Origin: Misgurnus anguillicaudatus
Taxonomy: Eukaryota; Chordata; Actinopteri; Cypriniformes; Cobitidae
Assembly (NCBI RefSeq): GCF_027580225.2
Contig: NC_073354.2
Coordinates: 20,853,001 to 20,917,000, forward strand
Length of the DNA: 64,000 bases
Direction of reading: 5' to 3'
Part shown: positions 23,661-35,352 of the stretch, piece after piece
Layout of the letters: each line of letters starts with the position of its first letter
Position numbering within the stretch: position 1 is the stretch's first letter
Translations under genes and position numbers: made by a program
The notes under the pieces: model-generated
Seen by the model: only the letters and a program-made list of their open reading frames with translations
Told to the model about the DNA's origin: nothing
The model's database searches: none

Positions 23661-24126
23661 TAAAAACTTTGCCTTCTGACTTGTGAAACCTCTTTCTGAA
23701 AGACTTAGCATTCTGCAGCAGCAGTATCGGCCATTTCGATGTGTCCATTCCTCTCTCCTCTATACCAGAAACGGCTTAAGATGTACTGGGACATCAAAAA
23801 TGGCCTGCATCGATCCATCTTTGCCTTATTTCACACAAAAACTCACATCAATTGTCATTAAATGAAACATTGAAAGAGTTGAGGAGTAATTGAATGTATT
23901 TAATTTACTGCCTCATTATTTTATTTCTTGTATTATAGCATGCTTTGCAAATTCTCTGTTTTATATTTTTGAAGTGGTTAAGAGAAAAAAAGAAGCACTA
24001 TGTATTTTTATGATTGACCCGACTCCTTGAGGAGTTTCGAAACTCTCCATTCTATCCCACCAATGAGATTGTGCCTGGTGTTGTCTAGCACCTGACTGAT
24101 TAACGCCAACATCCTAGTACCCAATG

Positions 24127-24132
24127 AATAAA
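24127..24132 (+). terminator. Poly(A) signal candidate for ppp4r4
   Basis: AATAAA about 470 bp after the ppp4r4 stop codon (23658-23660). The intervening sequence is AT-rich and free of clear repeats, consistent with a short 3' UTR. This is the first canonical hexamer downstream of the stop that I noticed. Confidence 0.55.
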
Positions 24133-24483
24133 CGTTATGTTGAATATGATGTTTTTAATGAATTTAAGTTGAACGCCATGTTTAAGTGGTGATACTTACA
24201 GTACAAGACGACATATTTCTATAGGCAGCACAAAACAAACTAACATGTAACATTATACGGTGTAGGTAACACTCTCAATCACAACTAATAAACTTTAAAT
24301 CAACAGTAAACATACATGTAGTTGTCCTAGCAGACAATTGCAAACAAAATGATTCTGCAAAATAATACATATTGTGTTGTGACTATATTATATTCTTAAA
24401 ATTAATTCCACTGTTTGTGCAGATAAACATTACATTCAATTTAATCTGGTTATCCAAGCAAATGGTGAGGAATGGACATAGAT

Positions 24484-24969
24484 CAGTGTTTCCCAACCAA
24501 TCCAACACCAAACCAGAAATGTGCTTTCCTTAAAAACATACCATAAAATAAAAAATCTGGTAGTTACCCTTGTGTACTTTTAAACCATTATTACTTTCTT
24601 TCATAGAACACTAAGGGTTAATTTTTTTAGTAATGTTGACAGTTTTAGTTTTTCTATACAAAGAAAGTGAATGATGATTGAGACTGACTCACATAACACT
24701 CTGCCAAGTAACTCATTTTGTGTTTGACATATTATCATTGAGAATTATCATTAATTTTATTAAAATGAGCATGCTTAAAAGTTTTTTTTAAATAAATAAC
24801 ATTTAATACTGTTGATGAAAAGACTCTTTATGTAATAAGACACCTACTGTAAGCTTGTTGCTATTTGGGGTTTCAACAGTTCTGGGATCACAGAGAAGCT
24901 TTTGAATTAAATATTTTAGTTTTATATTTTTTTCCCCAAGTACCGCACTCTCCTAGTTGGGAACCACTG
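24484..24969. mobile_element. hAT-type MITE between ppp4r4 and serpin 3' ends
   Basis: CAGTGTTTCCCAACC at 24484 and GTTGGGAACCACTG ending at 24969 are inverted ends. Flanks ACATAGAT and ACATGAAT match at 6 of 8 positions, compatible with an old 8-bp duplication. It fills most of the tail-to-tail spacer, ending 57 bp from the serpin stop codon, so serpin transcripts probably run into it. Confidence 0.75.
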
Positions 24970-25026
24970 ACATGAATAATTGTATAGATATAAATAAACA
25001 TGCACAATTGGTTTCTATACACGTAG

Positions 25027-25330
25027 TTAGTTCTTTGTTGGGTCGACGACACGTCCCATGTAGAGAATGCATTTCGTGGCTTCATGGTAGACGACAAAAA
25101 GGAATGGTCGGTTGAATGTAAGCCTTGGAGGAAGAGGGTTCATGAAGGGATTATTGGAGGCATCGCTCACTGAGCCTCCTGTTTCATCCACCTCAAATGC
25201 AACACTCTGCACTACCTGAAAGCAATGTGGCATTGGTCAAAGTGTGCTAATATCAACATAATGTACTGTATATTTGCTCATCATGCAGAATAATTTAATG
25301 CGTAATGATATTTACATTTCACCTCATGAT

Positions 25331-25361
<31 letters not shown>

Positions 25362-28300
25362 GACATATATCACACAAACTGATATATTTTAAATGTTTAT
25401 TTCTTTTAATTTTGATGATTATAACTGACAACTAAGGAAAATCCCATGATATTCTAAATTATATGACCAGCACCTGTATATATATGTATGTGTGTGTGTG
25501 TGTACACATTACAGATTTTAAATTCATTTTCGCGAACTGTATATCTCTTAGCATAAAAACAACTCTAATCCATCAATGGCATCAGGCCATGCTCTCAATG
25601 ACAATGCTTCAATTCAGTTGTGTAGTCAGGGGTAGACATGAAATACACATTAAGAATGACATGTAATGAAATATTCACATGCATATTCATTCAACACAGT
25701 GTACATTAGGTATCATAAACATCTCAGGGTTAAAGGTCTCATACCTCTGACAGTTTCAGGCCTGCTGCACTGCTTATTCCAGACAGATCTGCACTGCTCT
25801 CAAAGATCTCTTTAATGCCCAGGCTAGACAGACTCATCTTTAGTGAGGAAGACTGCTTCAATGAAAATCTGGGCAGCTGAACCTCCAACCTCCTAAAGAA
25901 AGACAAACATTGTTTGCAGACAACAAATACATGTGTTTTAAGGCAAAAATACAACATTCAGGTTGTTCCCTTTCAAGTTTTAAAGGAGTAGTTTCACGAG
26001 TTCACACTTACAAATAAGTTGGATAGATTAGTAAACGTATTTGGCGTGCTGTCCGGGGACAGGGCTCTGAGCTCGGAACTGGGCCCGAACGCAGAGTATC
26101 CCCCGGTTTAGGAATTTACCTGGTGAGTGAGAGGAGACGGGATGGTGAAGGGATTCTAAAGACTGCAGAGGATTTTAGGAGAGTTAAACTGTGACTTATA
26201 TATGGCTTGCCTTTGTGCTGATTGGGTATATATGATGATTACTGATTGAGGACAGTGGTGGTACTAGAGTATTTGTTGATTACTGATTATAGACAGCTGG
26301 AAGTACTTAAGTGGTTTAATTGACGTGCTCCTCCCAAACTACGTTAATAAAACATCATTAAAGGAATAGTCCATTTTCTTAAAAGAAAAATCCAGATAAT
26401 TTACTCACCACCATGTCATCCAAAATGTTGATGTCTTTCTTTGTTCAGTCGAGAAGAAATTATGTTTTTTGAGGAAAACATTGCAGGATTTTTCTCATTT
26501 TAATGGACTTTAATAGACACCAACAATTAATACTTAACATGTAACAGTTTTTTTCAACGGCGTTTCAAAGGACTATAAACAATCCCAAACGAGGCATAAG
26601 TGTCTAGCAAAACGATTGTCATTTTTGACAATAAAATAACAAATATCCACTTTTAAACCACAACTTCTCGTCCAGATCCGGTCCTGAAAGCGTCAGCGCG
26701 ACCTCACACAATACTTCATGACGTCAAGAGGTCACAGAGGACGAGCGCGAAACTCCGCCCCAGTGTTTACAAGTGTGTTGAAAGAGGACCGTTCCGACGT
26801 TGTTGTATGTGGAATGATACTAATTAATGTCTTTGTGTCAGTATATTGTTTACAATGGTCCGCAAATGTGCGTTTTATATATGTAACACGTGACCTACCT
26901 ACGTCACTACGCATTTACGTGAGGTCGTGCTGGACCAGATCTAGACAAGAAATTGTGGTTTAAAAGTGTATATTCGTTATTTTCATTGTCAAAAATGACA
27001 ATCGTTTTGCTAGATAAGACCCTTATGCCTCGTTTGGGATTGTTTATAGTCCTTTGAAACTCCGTTGAAAAAAACTGTTATGTGTTGAGTTAAATGTTAA
27101 TTGTTGGCGTCTATTAAAGTCCATTAAAATGAGAAAAATCCTGCAACGTTTTCCTCAAAAAACATAATTTCTTCTCGACTGAACAAAGAAAGACATCAAC
27201 ATTTTGGATGACATGTGGTGAGTAAATTATCTGGATTTTTTTTTAAGAAAATGGACTATTCCTTTAACCTTAAAATGAAATGCATTTTATTACAGTACTG
27301 TATATGATGTCATGGTGTTTGATGGTATTCTGCCATATTTGAGGATTAGAAGTAAATACTGACCTCAGTTTCTCTCGTATGGGTATAACATTTTTAGAAT
27401 ATAATGAATAACTTTTATGTACTATTTTAAAGGTGACTGTGTAACTTTTAGAAGGATCTTTTGACAGAAATGCAATATAATATACATAACGATCATATTA
27501 GTGGTGTTTAAAGAGCTTACATTCTACAGTAGCCCTTAATGGACACATCTAAAGAGTGCTTTTTGTCCCTTTGTTATCTCAGACGATGCCATGTTTGTTC
27601 TGTGGCAGCTACCTGGCTTCTCATTGCGTTTCAAAAATAAGGATGATTGCAATTCGCAATCTCACTGCTAGATGCCACTAAAATACTCATCCTGTACCTT
27701 TAGTGGTTTCAATGTTGTTTTGTTACTAAAACAACAATAAACACAGATTTGGAACAACATGAGGGTGAGTAAATAGACAACGAAACAGAAAAATAAATTT
27801 GGGGTGAACTATTCACTTTAAATTACTTCTTGATTCAACAGGCTATGTAACTATCTGACTTTGGTTTGATGCAGATATTTTGTTATTCAAAAAATAACAT
27901 ACCAAAAAAGGTAAAAGGCAGATAAAGACTTACGTCTTTTTCAGCTTTGTGACCCATCCGCGAAATACGTGACCAGATATGGCTTCTTCAATGTGGGTGT
28001 AATCCACATCTTCATCTGGAAGCAGGACAAGCATGGCGATGCCCTCTTCACAAGGCAGTCTCAGAATGCCAACCTTAAGTGTGGGATCGTAGGCCAGGTA
28101 ATATTTGTCTGAGCGAAACATCATGGGCACTTGCACAATACTATACTTGTTGACATAGAAACGCTCCTCTTGGGTGTTGCTAACGTTGAAGGGTTGCTGC
28201 CACCGGCCTGTTAAAAGATCAAGAGAAGAAGTCATTTTTTGTGATTTCCTGCTACATCATCCTACATAATGTAAGGACATTAGGAGAAAATATAACCGTG

Positions 28301-29087
28301 ATATCTTTAAGATTGACTGAGTAGGGTCATCAAAGTCAAAGATTGAAATTAAAGTGAAATCAAACTTTGATGCTACTTCATAAAAAGATTATGAGACAGA
28401 CAGGGTCACATACTGTGGTCAAAGCATATATAGTGTAAGCTCATGTTTGAATCTCAATGGGTTATTTTCCAATATAGCAGTAACATCAACTTCAATGTGA
28501 AATAATATAAAGATCAAATGTATCTCACCTGTGAAGTAAGAAGCACTTATAAGCATGGCCATGGTTTGGGGGTCGACTGTCTTCACCATCTCACTGATTT
28601 TTGCCCCCGTTTTGCCTCTTACATAATCATTGATGCTTCCTTTGGCCATTTGCACATCAGCATAATTCACCTTTTGAACATCTGCATTATAAAACTTCTT
28701 AACCTGGCTGGTGAAGCTGGAATCTGCCTCAACTTGCTGGCTAGTGAAAAGGCCGGTGGCCTGGATCTGAGAGGTGGTCTCTCTAAGATTCTGGAGTAAG
28801 GTTTGAATCCTTTCTGGCTCTCCATCTTTCTCCATTGAGGCCACACCTATGCCCTGAAGCAGCTCATTGCGAGAGGTCCCACCAGCCCCTGCTGCTAATG
28901 TGGCTAAACCTAAAGTAGCCCCTAAAGTTGAAATCACTACATTGTCATCACTTGTACTGGATATCGTGCTGTACAGCCGAGTAGCAAAGTCTGCATTCTT
29001 GTTGGCAAGCTCTTCAATGTCTGCAGTTTGGCCGAAAACACACAGAGCAAGGATGGGTGCACAGATCAGGAGTTCGATGATACCCAT
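25027..29087 (-). CDS. serpina10: Secreted clade A serpin, serpina10-like (complete, 4 coding exons)
   Basis: Coding exons on the minus strand: 29087-28529, 28207-27934, 25892-25745, 25215-25027. Their phases join, giving 389 residues; the 148-nt third exon is typical of clade A serpins. The start is the ATG at 29087 (MGIIELLICAP, hydrophobic signal peptide ending near CVFG), because an acceptor-like CACAG lies between it and the ATG at 29117. Serpin features: DDNVVIS...GAGGTSRNEL shutter region, ASYFTGRWQQPF, VQVPMM, ILRLP, LEVQLPRF, GIKEIF, and the C-terminal RPFLFVVYHE...YMGRVVDPT. The layout fits protein Z-dependent inhibitor (human SERPINA10), also next to PPP4R4. Odd points: the reactive-centre hinge reads DETGGSVSDASNN instead of a GTEAAAAT-like segment, and the N-terminal extension is short. 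Inhibitory function is therefore uncertain. A serpin is certain; the subtype is inferred. Confidence 0.93.
25331..25356. repeat. (TA)n microsatellite
   Basis: A run of about 13 TA units in the last serpin intron; a short (TG)n run follows near 25488-25503. Simple repeats only. Confidence 0.9.
26358..27267. mobile_element. TTAA-target foldback MITE, family B long copy, in serpin intron
   Basis: TTAA at 26358-26361 and 27264-27267. Ends AAAGGAATAGTCCATTTTCTT and AAGAAAATGGACTATTCCTTTAA are inverted, and the homology continues inward on both sides (TCCAGATAATTTACTCACC; GAGAAGAAATTATG; AACGATTGTCATTTTTGACA; CATAAGTGTCTAGC). The result is a long stem with about 250 bp of unique GC-richer centre. 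Same family as 17041-17500. It sits in the intron between serpin exons 2 and 3. Confidence 0.9.
27427..27703 (+). mobile_element. TTAA-target MITE, family D copy 3
   Basis: Starts TTAAAGGTGACTGTGTAAC and ends near CCTGTACCTTTAG. The interior contains TTTTAGAAGGATCTTTTGACAG and GCAATTCGCAATCTCAC as in 22712-23098, but about 100 bp shorter. Its right TTAA has mutated. Confidence 0.8.
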
Positions 29088-29269
29088 CTTCACAGTTTCA
29101 ATGGTGCTTCTGTGCATTCAGGAAAAATATTTAGACATCATGAGTATATAATATAGAAAAACACAGGATATTCCATCAATGTCTATCTTGCCATTGGATT
29201 GTAAAGACTGATATAATTTGATATAATTTTGTTTATCAATTCTACTGTCATATAAGCCTAAATAATCAA

Positions 29270-29420
29270 AGGTTTACTACAGTAACCAATAGTTTAGCTA
29301 TGGTTACTGCTATGGTTACATAGTAACCATACATTTAAATTTAAAAATATGGTATCACTACAGTAACCATACGCCTTTAACTACGGCATACGCTAATACA
29401 AATGGTAATAAATCTACCAA
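29270..29420. repeat. GGTTACTA-type AT-rich repeat
   Basis: Repeated and mutually inverted GGTTACT, AGTAACCAT and CTACAGTAACCAT motifs upstream of the serpin coding start. Similar motif clusters occur near 1900-2035, 33360-33600 and 36640-36740. No family assignment. Confidence 0.5.
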
Positions 29421-29823
29421 AAACACATACTATACCTATAACAAAACATTGGTTATTTCTGAAAGGGCGTAGGTTAAGTAATCATTCTTCAGACAGCTAA
29501 ATAGCAACAGAAAGTATTATAACACGTATATTACAAGGATTTGCATAAGATATAACAATTTATTGATTACAATGCAAGACACATTTTAAAGCCTGCGTTG
29601 ACTGCGCATGTAAACATACAGACTGCGCCTGCTAAGAACATCAACATAATCATCGCATATGTTAATAACCATTATTGAAATAAAAATGAATTCGTCAATG
29701 TGGTAAAATTTACAACTGCATGCATGAAATATTATTAGTAAATATCTAGTATCTATTATAAAATACTCTCCCTATAATGCGAACAATGGCAGAACATTCT
29801 GGAGGCCGACTAACGTTACTTAC

Positions 29824-29875
29824 AAATGTCTTCTTGGACGTCACAGCCCGATTCTCTGATATATGGATAAAGATC
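29824..29875 (-). promoter_or_regulatory. Candidate non-coding first exon of the serpin gene
   Basis: On the minus strand a strong donor (ATTT/GTAAGT, boundary at 29824) follows TGTGACGTCCAAGAAG, and an acceptor-like CACAG lies just before the serpin ATG at 29087. This suggests a 5' UTR exon whose upstream limit I cannot set; 29875 is nominal. The TGACGTCC sequence is CRE-like. This is inference from splice motifs only. Confidence 0.35.
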
Positions 29876-30541
29876 TGTTTTAAATCGTCCACTACAATAT
29901 AACAGAATAATAATTATAACGGAGAAATCAGTTCACATGACGCCAACAATAACAAACCCTCCGCACGAAGATTACGCAACATCCGCACTTGTGCATTCTT
30001 GAACATTTACGTAGTTTACGTATATCGACATTGCTTCGATCTGAACTGTTAAATGACGTTAGGGAGAATTTTCGTGAAGGTTGTTACATAAATTACAATT
30101 CAGTACGAAATGAATAACCCAACATCATTAACACTATTTTTTTTAAATAAAATTGTTAACGGGGTAACTTAACGAACAACCACATATGTCACCCGGGTGT
30201 AATTTTACAATATTTAATGCGTTTGACGTAAACTAAACTAAATTATTCAACGTGTTACATATTCGGTTACCGATACGGCATGAAGTAATACTAAAAGTCC
30301 AAATAAACCGAGAAGCAGAATTAGTTTACAAACGCAGGAGATGGGTGGCTTTAACAGTCACATGGTGACAGACGAAAGTGCAAGAGAACGAAAACTGACT
30401 TCAATGCAACACATGCAGGTTTAATTACTTTGTTTATTGACTGTTCACTTTCTTTTTAATCCAAAATAAAGAGTACGCTTTCAATTGAATGCTTGGTCCA
30501 GTAATAGATTGCATGATAATTAGAGAGCCATCTCTTTAGGT

Positions 30542-30818
30542 CAGTGGTTTTCAAACTGGGGGCCGCGAGATGGTGCCAGGGGAGCCCCAGTTTTATGACA
30601 TTTTATGAAATACATGAATTTATCATGAATTCTGTGTAATTAAACCTAAAAAAATAAGGCTACTAACCAAAAGCACGATTTTTTGTAATTTAATGTTTTT
30701 TTTTATTAAAATGTTGAGTTTTAGAACAGTTTTTTGTCACAAATTTTCTTTGGGGGGCCGCGAAGGAATGCACCGTACACAAGGAGGGCGGCATGCTGAA
30801 AAAGTTTGGGAACCACTG
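30542..30818. mobile_element. hAT-type MITE with perfect 8-bp duplication
   Basis: CAGTGGTTTTCAAACTGGGG at 30542 and AAGTTTGGGAACCACTG ending at 30818 are inverted ends. They are flanked by the perfect direct duplication CTTTAGGT (30534-30541 and 30819-30826). A GGGGGCCGCGA block near each end extends the similarity. Non-autonomous. A related end fragment is near 47690-47745. Confidence 0.93.
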
Positions 30819-31244
30819 CTTTAGGTCATGGGATTTGGTTTAGAGCGCTGCTTGTGCACGAAAGATTGTCTCGCTTTGAAGGGCTCAAGAAACATAACAG
30901 GAACAACCTAGTTATGCAGTCTAGACACCAAGGCAATTTAGTCGAAATTTATCATTTTTATCACAGGCATTCTCACATTTTTATGTAAACACTTCTAAAA
31001 GGCTCATGACCACAGCTTTTAACACATGCTGGTAAACAAAGCAGGGGAAAAAAATCTGAGGTAACACCTTACATGTAGCCTTTGTATTTACTGAGACCAG
31101 TAAAGCAGGATGCATTATGGTTCAACAAGGCCTCGGGCTACCAGCCTTTAATGGAGCCACACACCTTTTTATGCCAGAGAGTTTTTGTAAGAGAGACATC
31201 TTGTAATTGCAACTTCAGATTTATCGGCTTTACACTTGCAATGC

Positions 31245-31250
31245 TTTATT
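31245..31250 (-). terminator. Possible poly(A) signal for the peripherin-like gene
   Basis: Minus-strand AATAAA about 600 bp downstream of the stop codon at 31845-31847. No nearer canonical hexamer was noticed. Weak evidence on its own. Confidence 0.35.
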
Positions 31251-31844
31251 TTTAGCAGGCAAATGCAAGCCTCTCAGCTCAAGGCCCTTGGAGGTCCGGA
31301 GACCACATTGTCCTGTTGTCCAGAAAATCTTTAAAGCAAACAAGATCCTTTACTAGAGGTAAAACTACAGATCTACAATGTTACAAAGTAAGTGAGTGTT
31401 TAGGTGAAAAGACCAAAAGATCCTTGATGGACCTCAAAAGGTATTAAAATACAGTACCAGTAATGAAACAAAGGCCTGTTGTTTAAACCCTTCTCGCATT
31501 AACTAAAAAATGTGTTTGCCATTAAATTATTAGGATGCACAAAATAATCTTATAATCTTCATTACAGTGTAGAGGCACAGATAAGTATATATTCCATTAC
31601 TGTATCTTTGTTCACTCTTGTTACCATCATGTTTACCATCATGTAATCATCTGCCCAAACATGCTTTTCTCTTTCTAAGAAGCATTTCTTTCATTTTTCT
31701 TTTGTATGGCACAGGAATCACAGTGCAGTAAAGTTCCAGTGCAGTTCCAGTGTACATATTTTTCTTTCTCTGTTTGTTAAGTACGAGTCAGATTTGTTGA
31801 GCTTGATCTGTCTCTCCAAGGCAGTGTCCAAAGTGTCTCTTGCA

Positions 31845-34330
31845 CTACCTGACCACAGGTAATTGACTGGCAGGCACATTCTCTTGTGGTCGTTGACTGG
31901 TGCTTGGTACATCAATGTTGGGGTCATCATCCACCTGATAGCACTTGCCCAAGTTCTTGATGATATTGAAGTTATAACGGGCTGTGTCGGCTATGCTGTT
32001 CTCCAGAATCCAGCCATCAGACTCTGAGTCGGGATCTCCTAACCTCAGCACATTTTCCATGGCCGTCTGAAGGTAACGCACTCCGGTCAACACAGACACC
32101 TGGAGGAAAGAGGAAGAAAAACTGATGAGGCTGTTGAGGTGTGACTGCCACTTCAATAAACAATATTTTGGAAATATCTAGTGACAAAACAATCTTAGTT
32201 ACCTCAAAGAGCCAAATGGTGAGAACAATCAAACCAATGGACTGCATTATGTTTGTGTAGTGATCTAGCAGAGCCTGTCTGCAACCCTTTTGGTTCAGGT
32301 TCAACTCCTCCTTCTGGTAATCGTAGTTATAATGCGCTGAATTGTTGGTGATTTGATGCTGGATGCAGGGTCGAGAGGAATGCACATTACAGCAGCTGAA
32401 GGGCACCCCATCTATCAAATATTTCCCCTCTACGTTACTCTGTAGTCGACTGAAGTAGAAAAGAAAGATGTATTACAAGATCAGAGACAGTGGAAGAAGA
32501 AAAGGAGTTAAGACATAACTGGCAACCATCCACTTGTGTTGTGTGGAGTGGACCAACATTCAACAGGCCACAACCTGATCAAATTTATGCGAAGGAGATA
32601 TGTTGCACTGCGTGATGCAAATGGCGGTCACACCAAATAGGTGTTTCTCAATGTCAGGGAAGGATCCTCGGAAACCAGAATTTCGAGGATGCTACGTCAT
32701 TGACATCCATCGAAGGACTGTTCCAATGTTGAGGATCCTCGGAATTTCAACCAAGAGTCCTGTGTTCGAAAAATATCCCATATACAGGAAAGGATGCATA
32801 TGTTTAGCCTACGCACTCTGAAATCACCCACAATCCTATGCGCGCTGCGCCGAAAGCACACATTTTCATTGACGCAAAGACATGCACTTGCTAACCTGTT
32901 CCATTTATGTTTTCTCTGATGCTAAAGAGGAGCCTCACCTAGCCTCTGAAGTGACTTGGAAGGACCAGTCCTGCCAAGGAAGTATCCTTGACATTGAGAA
33001 ACACCTACTGACTGGTTTTCGTATCCCCCCACTACAGTAAAACTGCACATTTTAGAGTGGCCTACCATTGTGGCCAGCCTAAGGCACACCTGTGCAATAA
33101 TCATGCTGTATAATTAGCATCTTGATATGCCACACCTGTGAGGTGGATGGATTATTCTTGCAAATGAGAAGTGCTCACTAATACAGATTTAGACAGATTT
33201 GTGAACAATATTTAAGAGAAATATGCCTTTTGTGTACATCTAAAAAGTCTTAGATCTTTGAGTTCAGCTCATGAAAAATTGGGGCGAAAACAAAATTGTT
33301 GCATTTACTGTATAATAATTTTGTTCAGTGTATTTATTTTTTGTGACCATAAAGGTCTGACACACATATATAGTGTAGTATACTTTAAAATATACTGTTA
33401 TACAGTGAACTGTAGTAATATTCCTAGATACTATGTGTTTTTGAACCATAGTAAATAAAAGATAAAGTATTTACTACAGTTTACATTACAGTATACATTA
33501 CCAAAGTGTAGTAGGCCTAATAACTGTAATGGTATATACTACAGTATACTACAATTTACAACACTAAATACTAAAGTATACTACAGTATATTTTTATATG
33601 AGAATGACGACGAATTACTGTGTACATTATGTACGGTAGGCTACATTAATACAACCCCACTCACAAAAATCGTAGCTTTTCTTTATATTAATAATTTATG
33701 AATATCCAACCACTTGTGAAAGTGCATTTTGTTGGTATAAAAATCGACTTACTCAACCACTTCACTGTTGGTCATATCCAGATGTCGTTTACTGATCCAC
33801 TGTATGTGAAACCAGTCCCGATACCCTCCATTGCCACAGCATTGAAACTGCATCTGCAACATGTCCATTGTGCGCTTAATGTAACAGCGGCCTGGCATGT
33901 CAGTGTCTTTATAGTAGCGCATGGCATCACGCAAGCCCAGGAACAGTGACTCTTCCAGGTCATTGCGCATGCTATAACACATGAGGGCCCCCACAAGGAT
34001 ACAGAAGGTAAAGAAGAATGTGCATATGATGTAAGGCAGCATCAGCAGCTTCCATCGCAGGAATTTGGTGGTGTCCACGCAGTCGTAACAGATCGTGCCC
34101 CCCAAAAAGTTAATTGCACAGGCAGTCAAGCCAACAGAGATGAGCATGTTTGGCACCGAGTCGATCTCCTTTGACATCACCTCACGGCGCTTCTCGATCT
34201 CCACTTTAAGGAACAGGCCCAGACTGAATAGCGTTACCCCTGTGACTACAGACACCCAGTTCAGCACCCATAAAACCTGGGCCAATTTGTCTCGATTCGT
34301 CTTCGTGAATGTTACTTTTAAGACTGCCAT
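31845..34330 (-). CDS. prph2l: Peripherin-2-like photoreceptor tetraspanin (complete, 3 exons)
   Basis: Exons 34330-33753, 32449-32203 and 32099-31845 join in phase into 359 residues; the 247-nt middle exon equals that of PRPH2. Family role (known): disc-rim tetraspanin of rod and cone outer segments that forms homo- and hetero-oligomers with ROM1. Visible features: TM1 about residues 20-42, TM2 about 62-82, TM3 about 99-121, a large second extracellular loop with MPGRCYIKR (the Cys matching the human intermolecular disulphide Cys150), [26 protein letters not shown] and a TNNS glycosylation sequon, then TM4 from about 265. The C-terminal tail has the GWILENS and KNLGK landmarks and ends in VVR. 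Similarity is clearly to peripherin-2 and not ROM1. Because of the KIF26A/PPP4R4 neighbourhood I infer the peripherin-2-like paralogue; exact nomenclature needs a tree. Head-to-head with tmem179. Confidence 0.95.
32640..33005. mobile_element. MITE in peripherin-like intron 1
   Basis: GGTGTTTCTCAATGTCAGGG at the left and CCTTGACATTGAGAAACACC at the right are inverted ends about 20 bp long; blocks GGATCCTCGG and AAGGATACTT-like matches continue inward. TA flanks each side. About 366 bp, no ORF. Superfamily not determined. Confidence 0.85.
33020..33332 (-). mobile_element. Terminal fragment of a Tc1-like transposon
   Basis: Read on the minus strand from 33332 it starts TACACTGAACAAAATTATT and continues through CATGAGCTGAACTCAAAGAT, TTGTTCACAAATCTGTCTAA, CCTCACAGGTGTGGCATATC and GCACAGGTGTGCCTTAGGCT. 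I recognise this as the 5' terminal region of a widespread fish Tc1 family. The transposase part is missing, so only one end remains in the intron. Confidence 0.85.
33360..33600. repeat. TATACTACAGTATAC-rich repeat
   Basis: Multiple direct and inverted copies of TACTACAGT and AGTATAC motifs in the first intron of the peripherin-like gene. Low-complexity AT-rich repeat of unknown family. Confidence 0.55.
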
Positions 34331-34657
34331 CGTAAATGGGAAGGTCTGTTACTTTTACTGTCTAAGCAGTAAATGTTTAAATCCAGGTGTAAATTTTATT
34401 TCAGAGTGATAAAACATGCTGGCAAATGGGGAGGATGGTAAAAATGCTGCACAGTGAGTACTGGAAGAGACAGACAATAGGGACTCATAAGCAGCTTACA
34501 TGGGGTATTTTTACACTCCTGGATGATGGCCTGCACAACAAAACAGACAAGTTAAATCAAGATAGGGAAGATGTAAAGAAGGCACAGATATTTAACATTG
34601 TATATATAAACTCATATATAGTATATGCATTAATAATGCAACATGATAGCTAACAAC

Positions 34658-34915
34658 TACACTGTAAAAAATACTTTGCTGCCCCAAATCTTTTTGCCGA
34701 ATCAACCCGGACCCACAAGGCATTTCAACTTATTATTTATCTTGACTAGAGATGAGTTGTTATAACTACAGGTGAGTTGTTATAACTTTAAAATTAAGTT
34801 GACTTTTCTCAACTATATTTTATAAGTTGTGACAACTCATCTCTGTTGTCATGACTTGTAAATCTGAGTCGATTCAACAAAAAATTCAAGGCAGCAAAGT
34901 ATTTTTTACAGTGTA
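34658..34915. mobile_element. TA-target hairpin MITE (TACACTGTAAAA ends)
   Basis: TACACTGTAAAAAATACTTT at the left and its complement AAAGTATTTTTTACAGTGTA at the right, with GCTGCC/GGCAGC continuing the stem. TA at both borders suggests a Tc1/mariner-type parent. About 258 bp, 330 bp upstream of the peripherin-like start codon. Confidence 0.9.
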
Positions 34916-35352
34916 TGTGCATATTCAACATAAGTTTAATTTATACATTGAAGTATGCATTTTGTATTTAGGTATTGAATCAAGTATGAGGTATATACCA
35001 CATACACACTTTGAAAGTGTTCAAGTGGTCACAGGACATTTTTTGTAGTAAAATAAAAATAGTACTGTTTCTAATCATTTATTTGTTGTGTTGTCAACCA
35101 AAACACCAATTTAAAGCACATGACCTACCTGCTGAGTTCCCGTATATTCTGATATGGGTGTATAATCCATATATTTAGGTTGTAGGTACTTTCTTGTTTC
35201 TTTTGTGCATGTTTTAGGTTAGAGACCGGTGATGAGTGGAGAAGCAGGTTTAAAGTGACTTCCCTTCGGCCTCATTTTGACCTCCGCCTAATCCATTTAT
35301 CCTCTGGATTTAATGGAACGCCTCCAAGCCATCTGCAAATCCAACAGCTATA

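Larger units (their letters stand above)
29876..31844. other. Spacer between serpin and peripherin-like genes
   Basis: Intergenic, about 2 kb. It contains one hAT MITE (30542-30818) and otherwise AT-rich unique-looking sequence, part of which is the 3' UTR of the peripherin-like gene; a minus-strand AATAAA (31245-31250) is a possible poly(A) signal for it. No exon-like ORF with splice borders was found. Confidence 0.6.
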
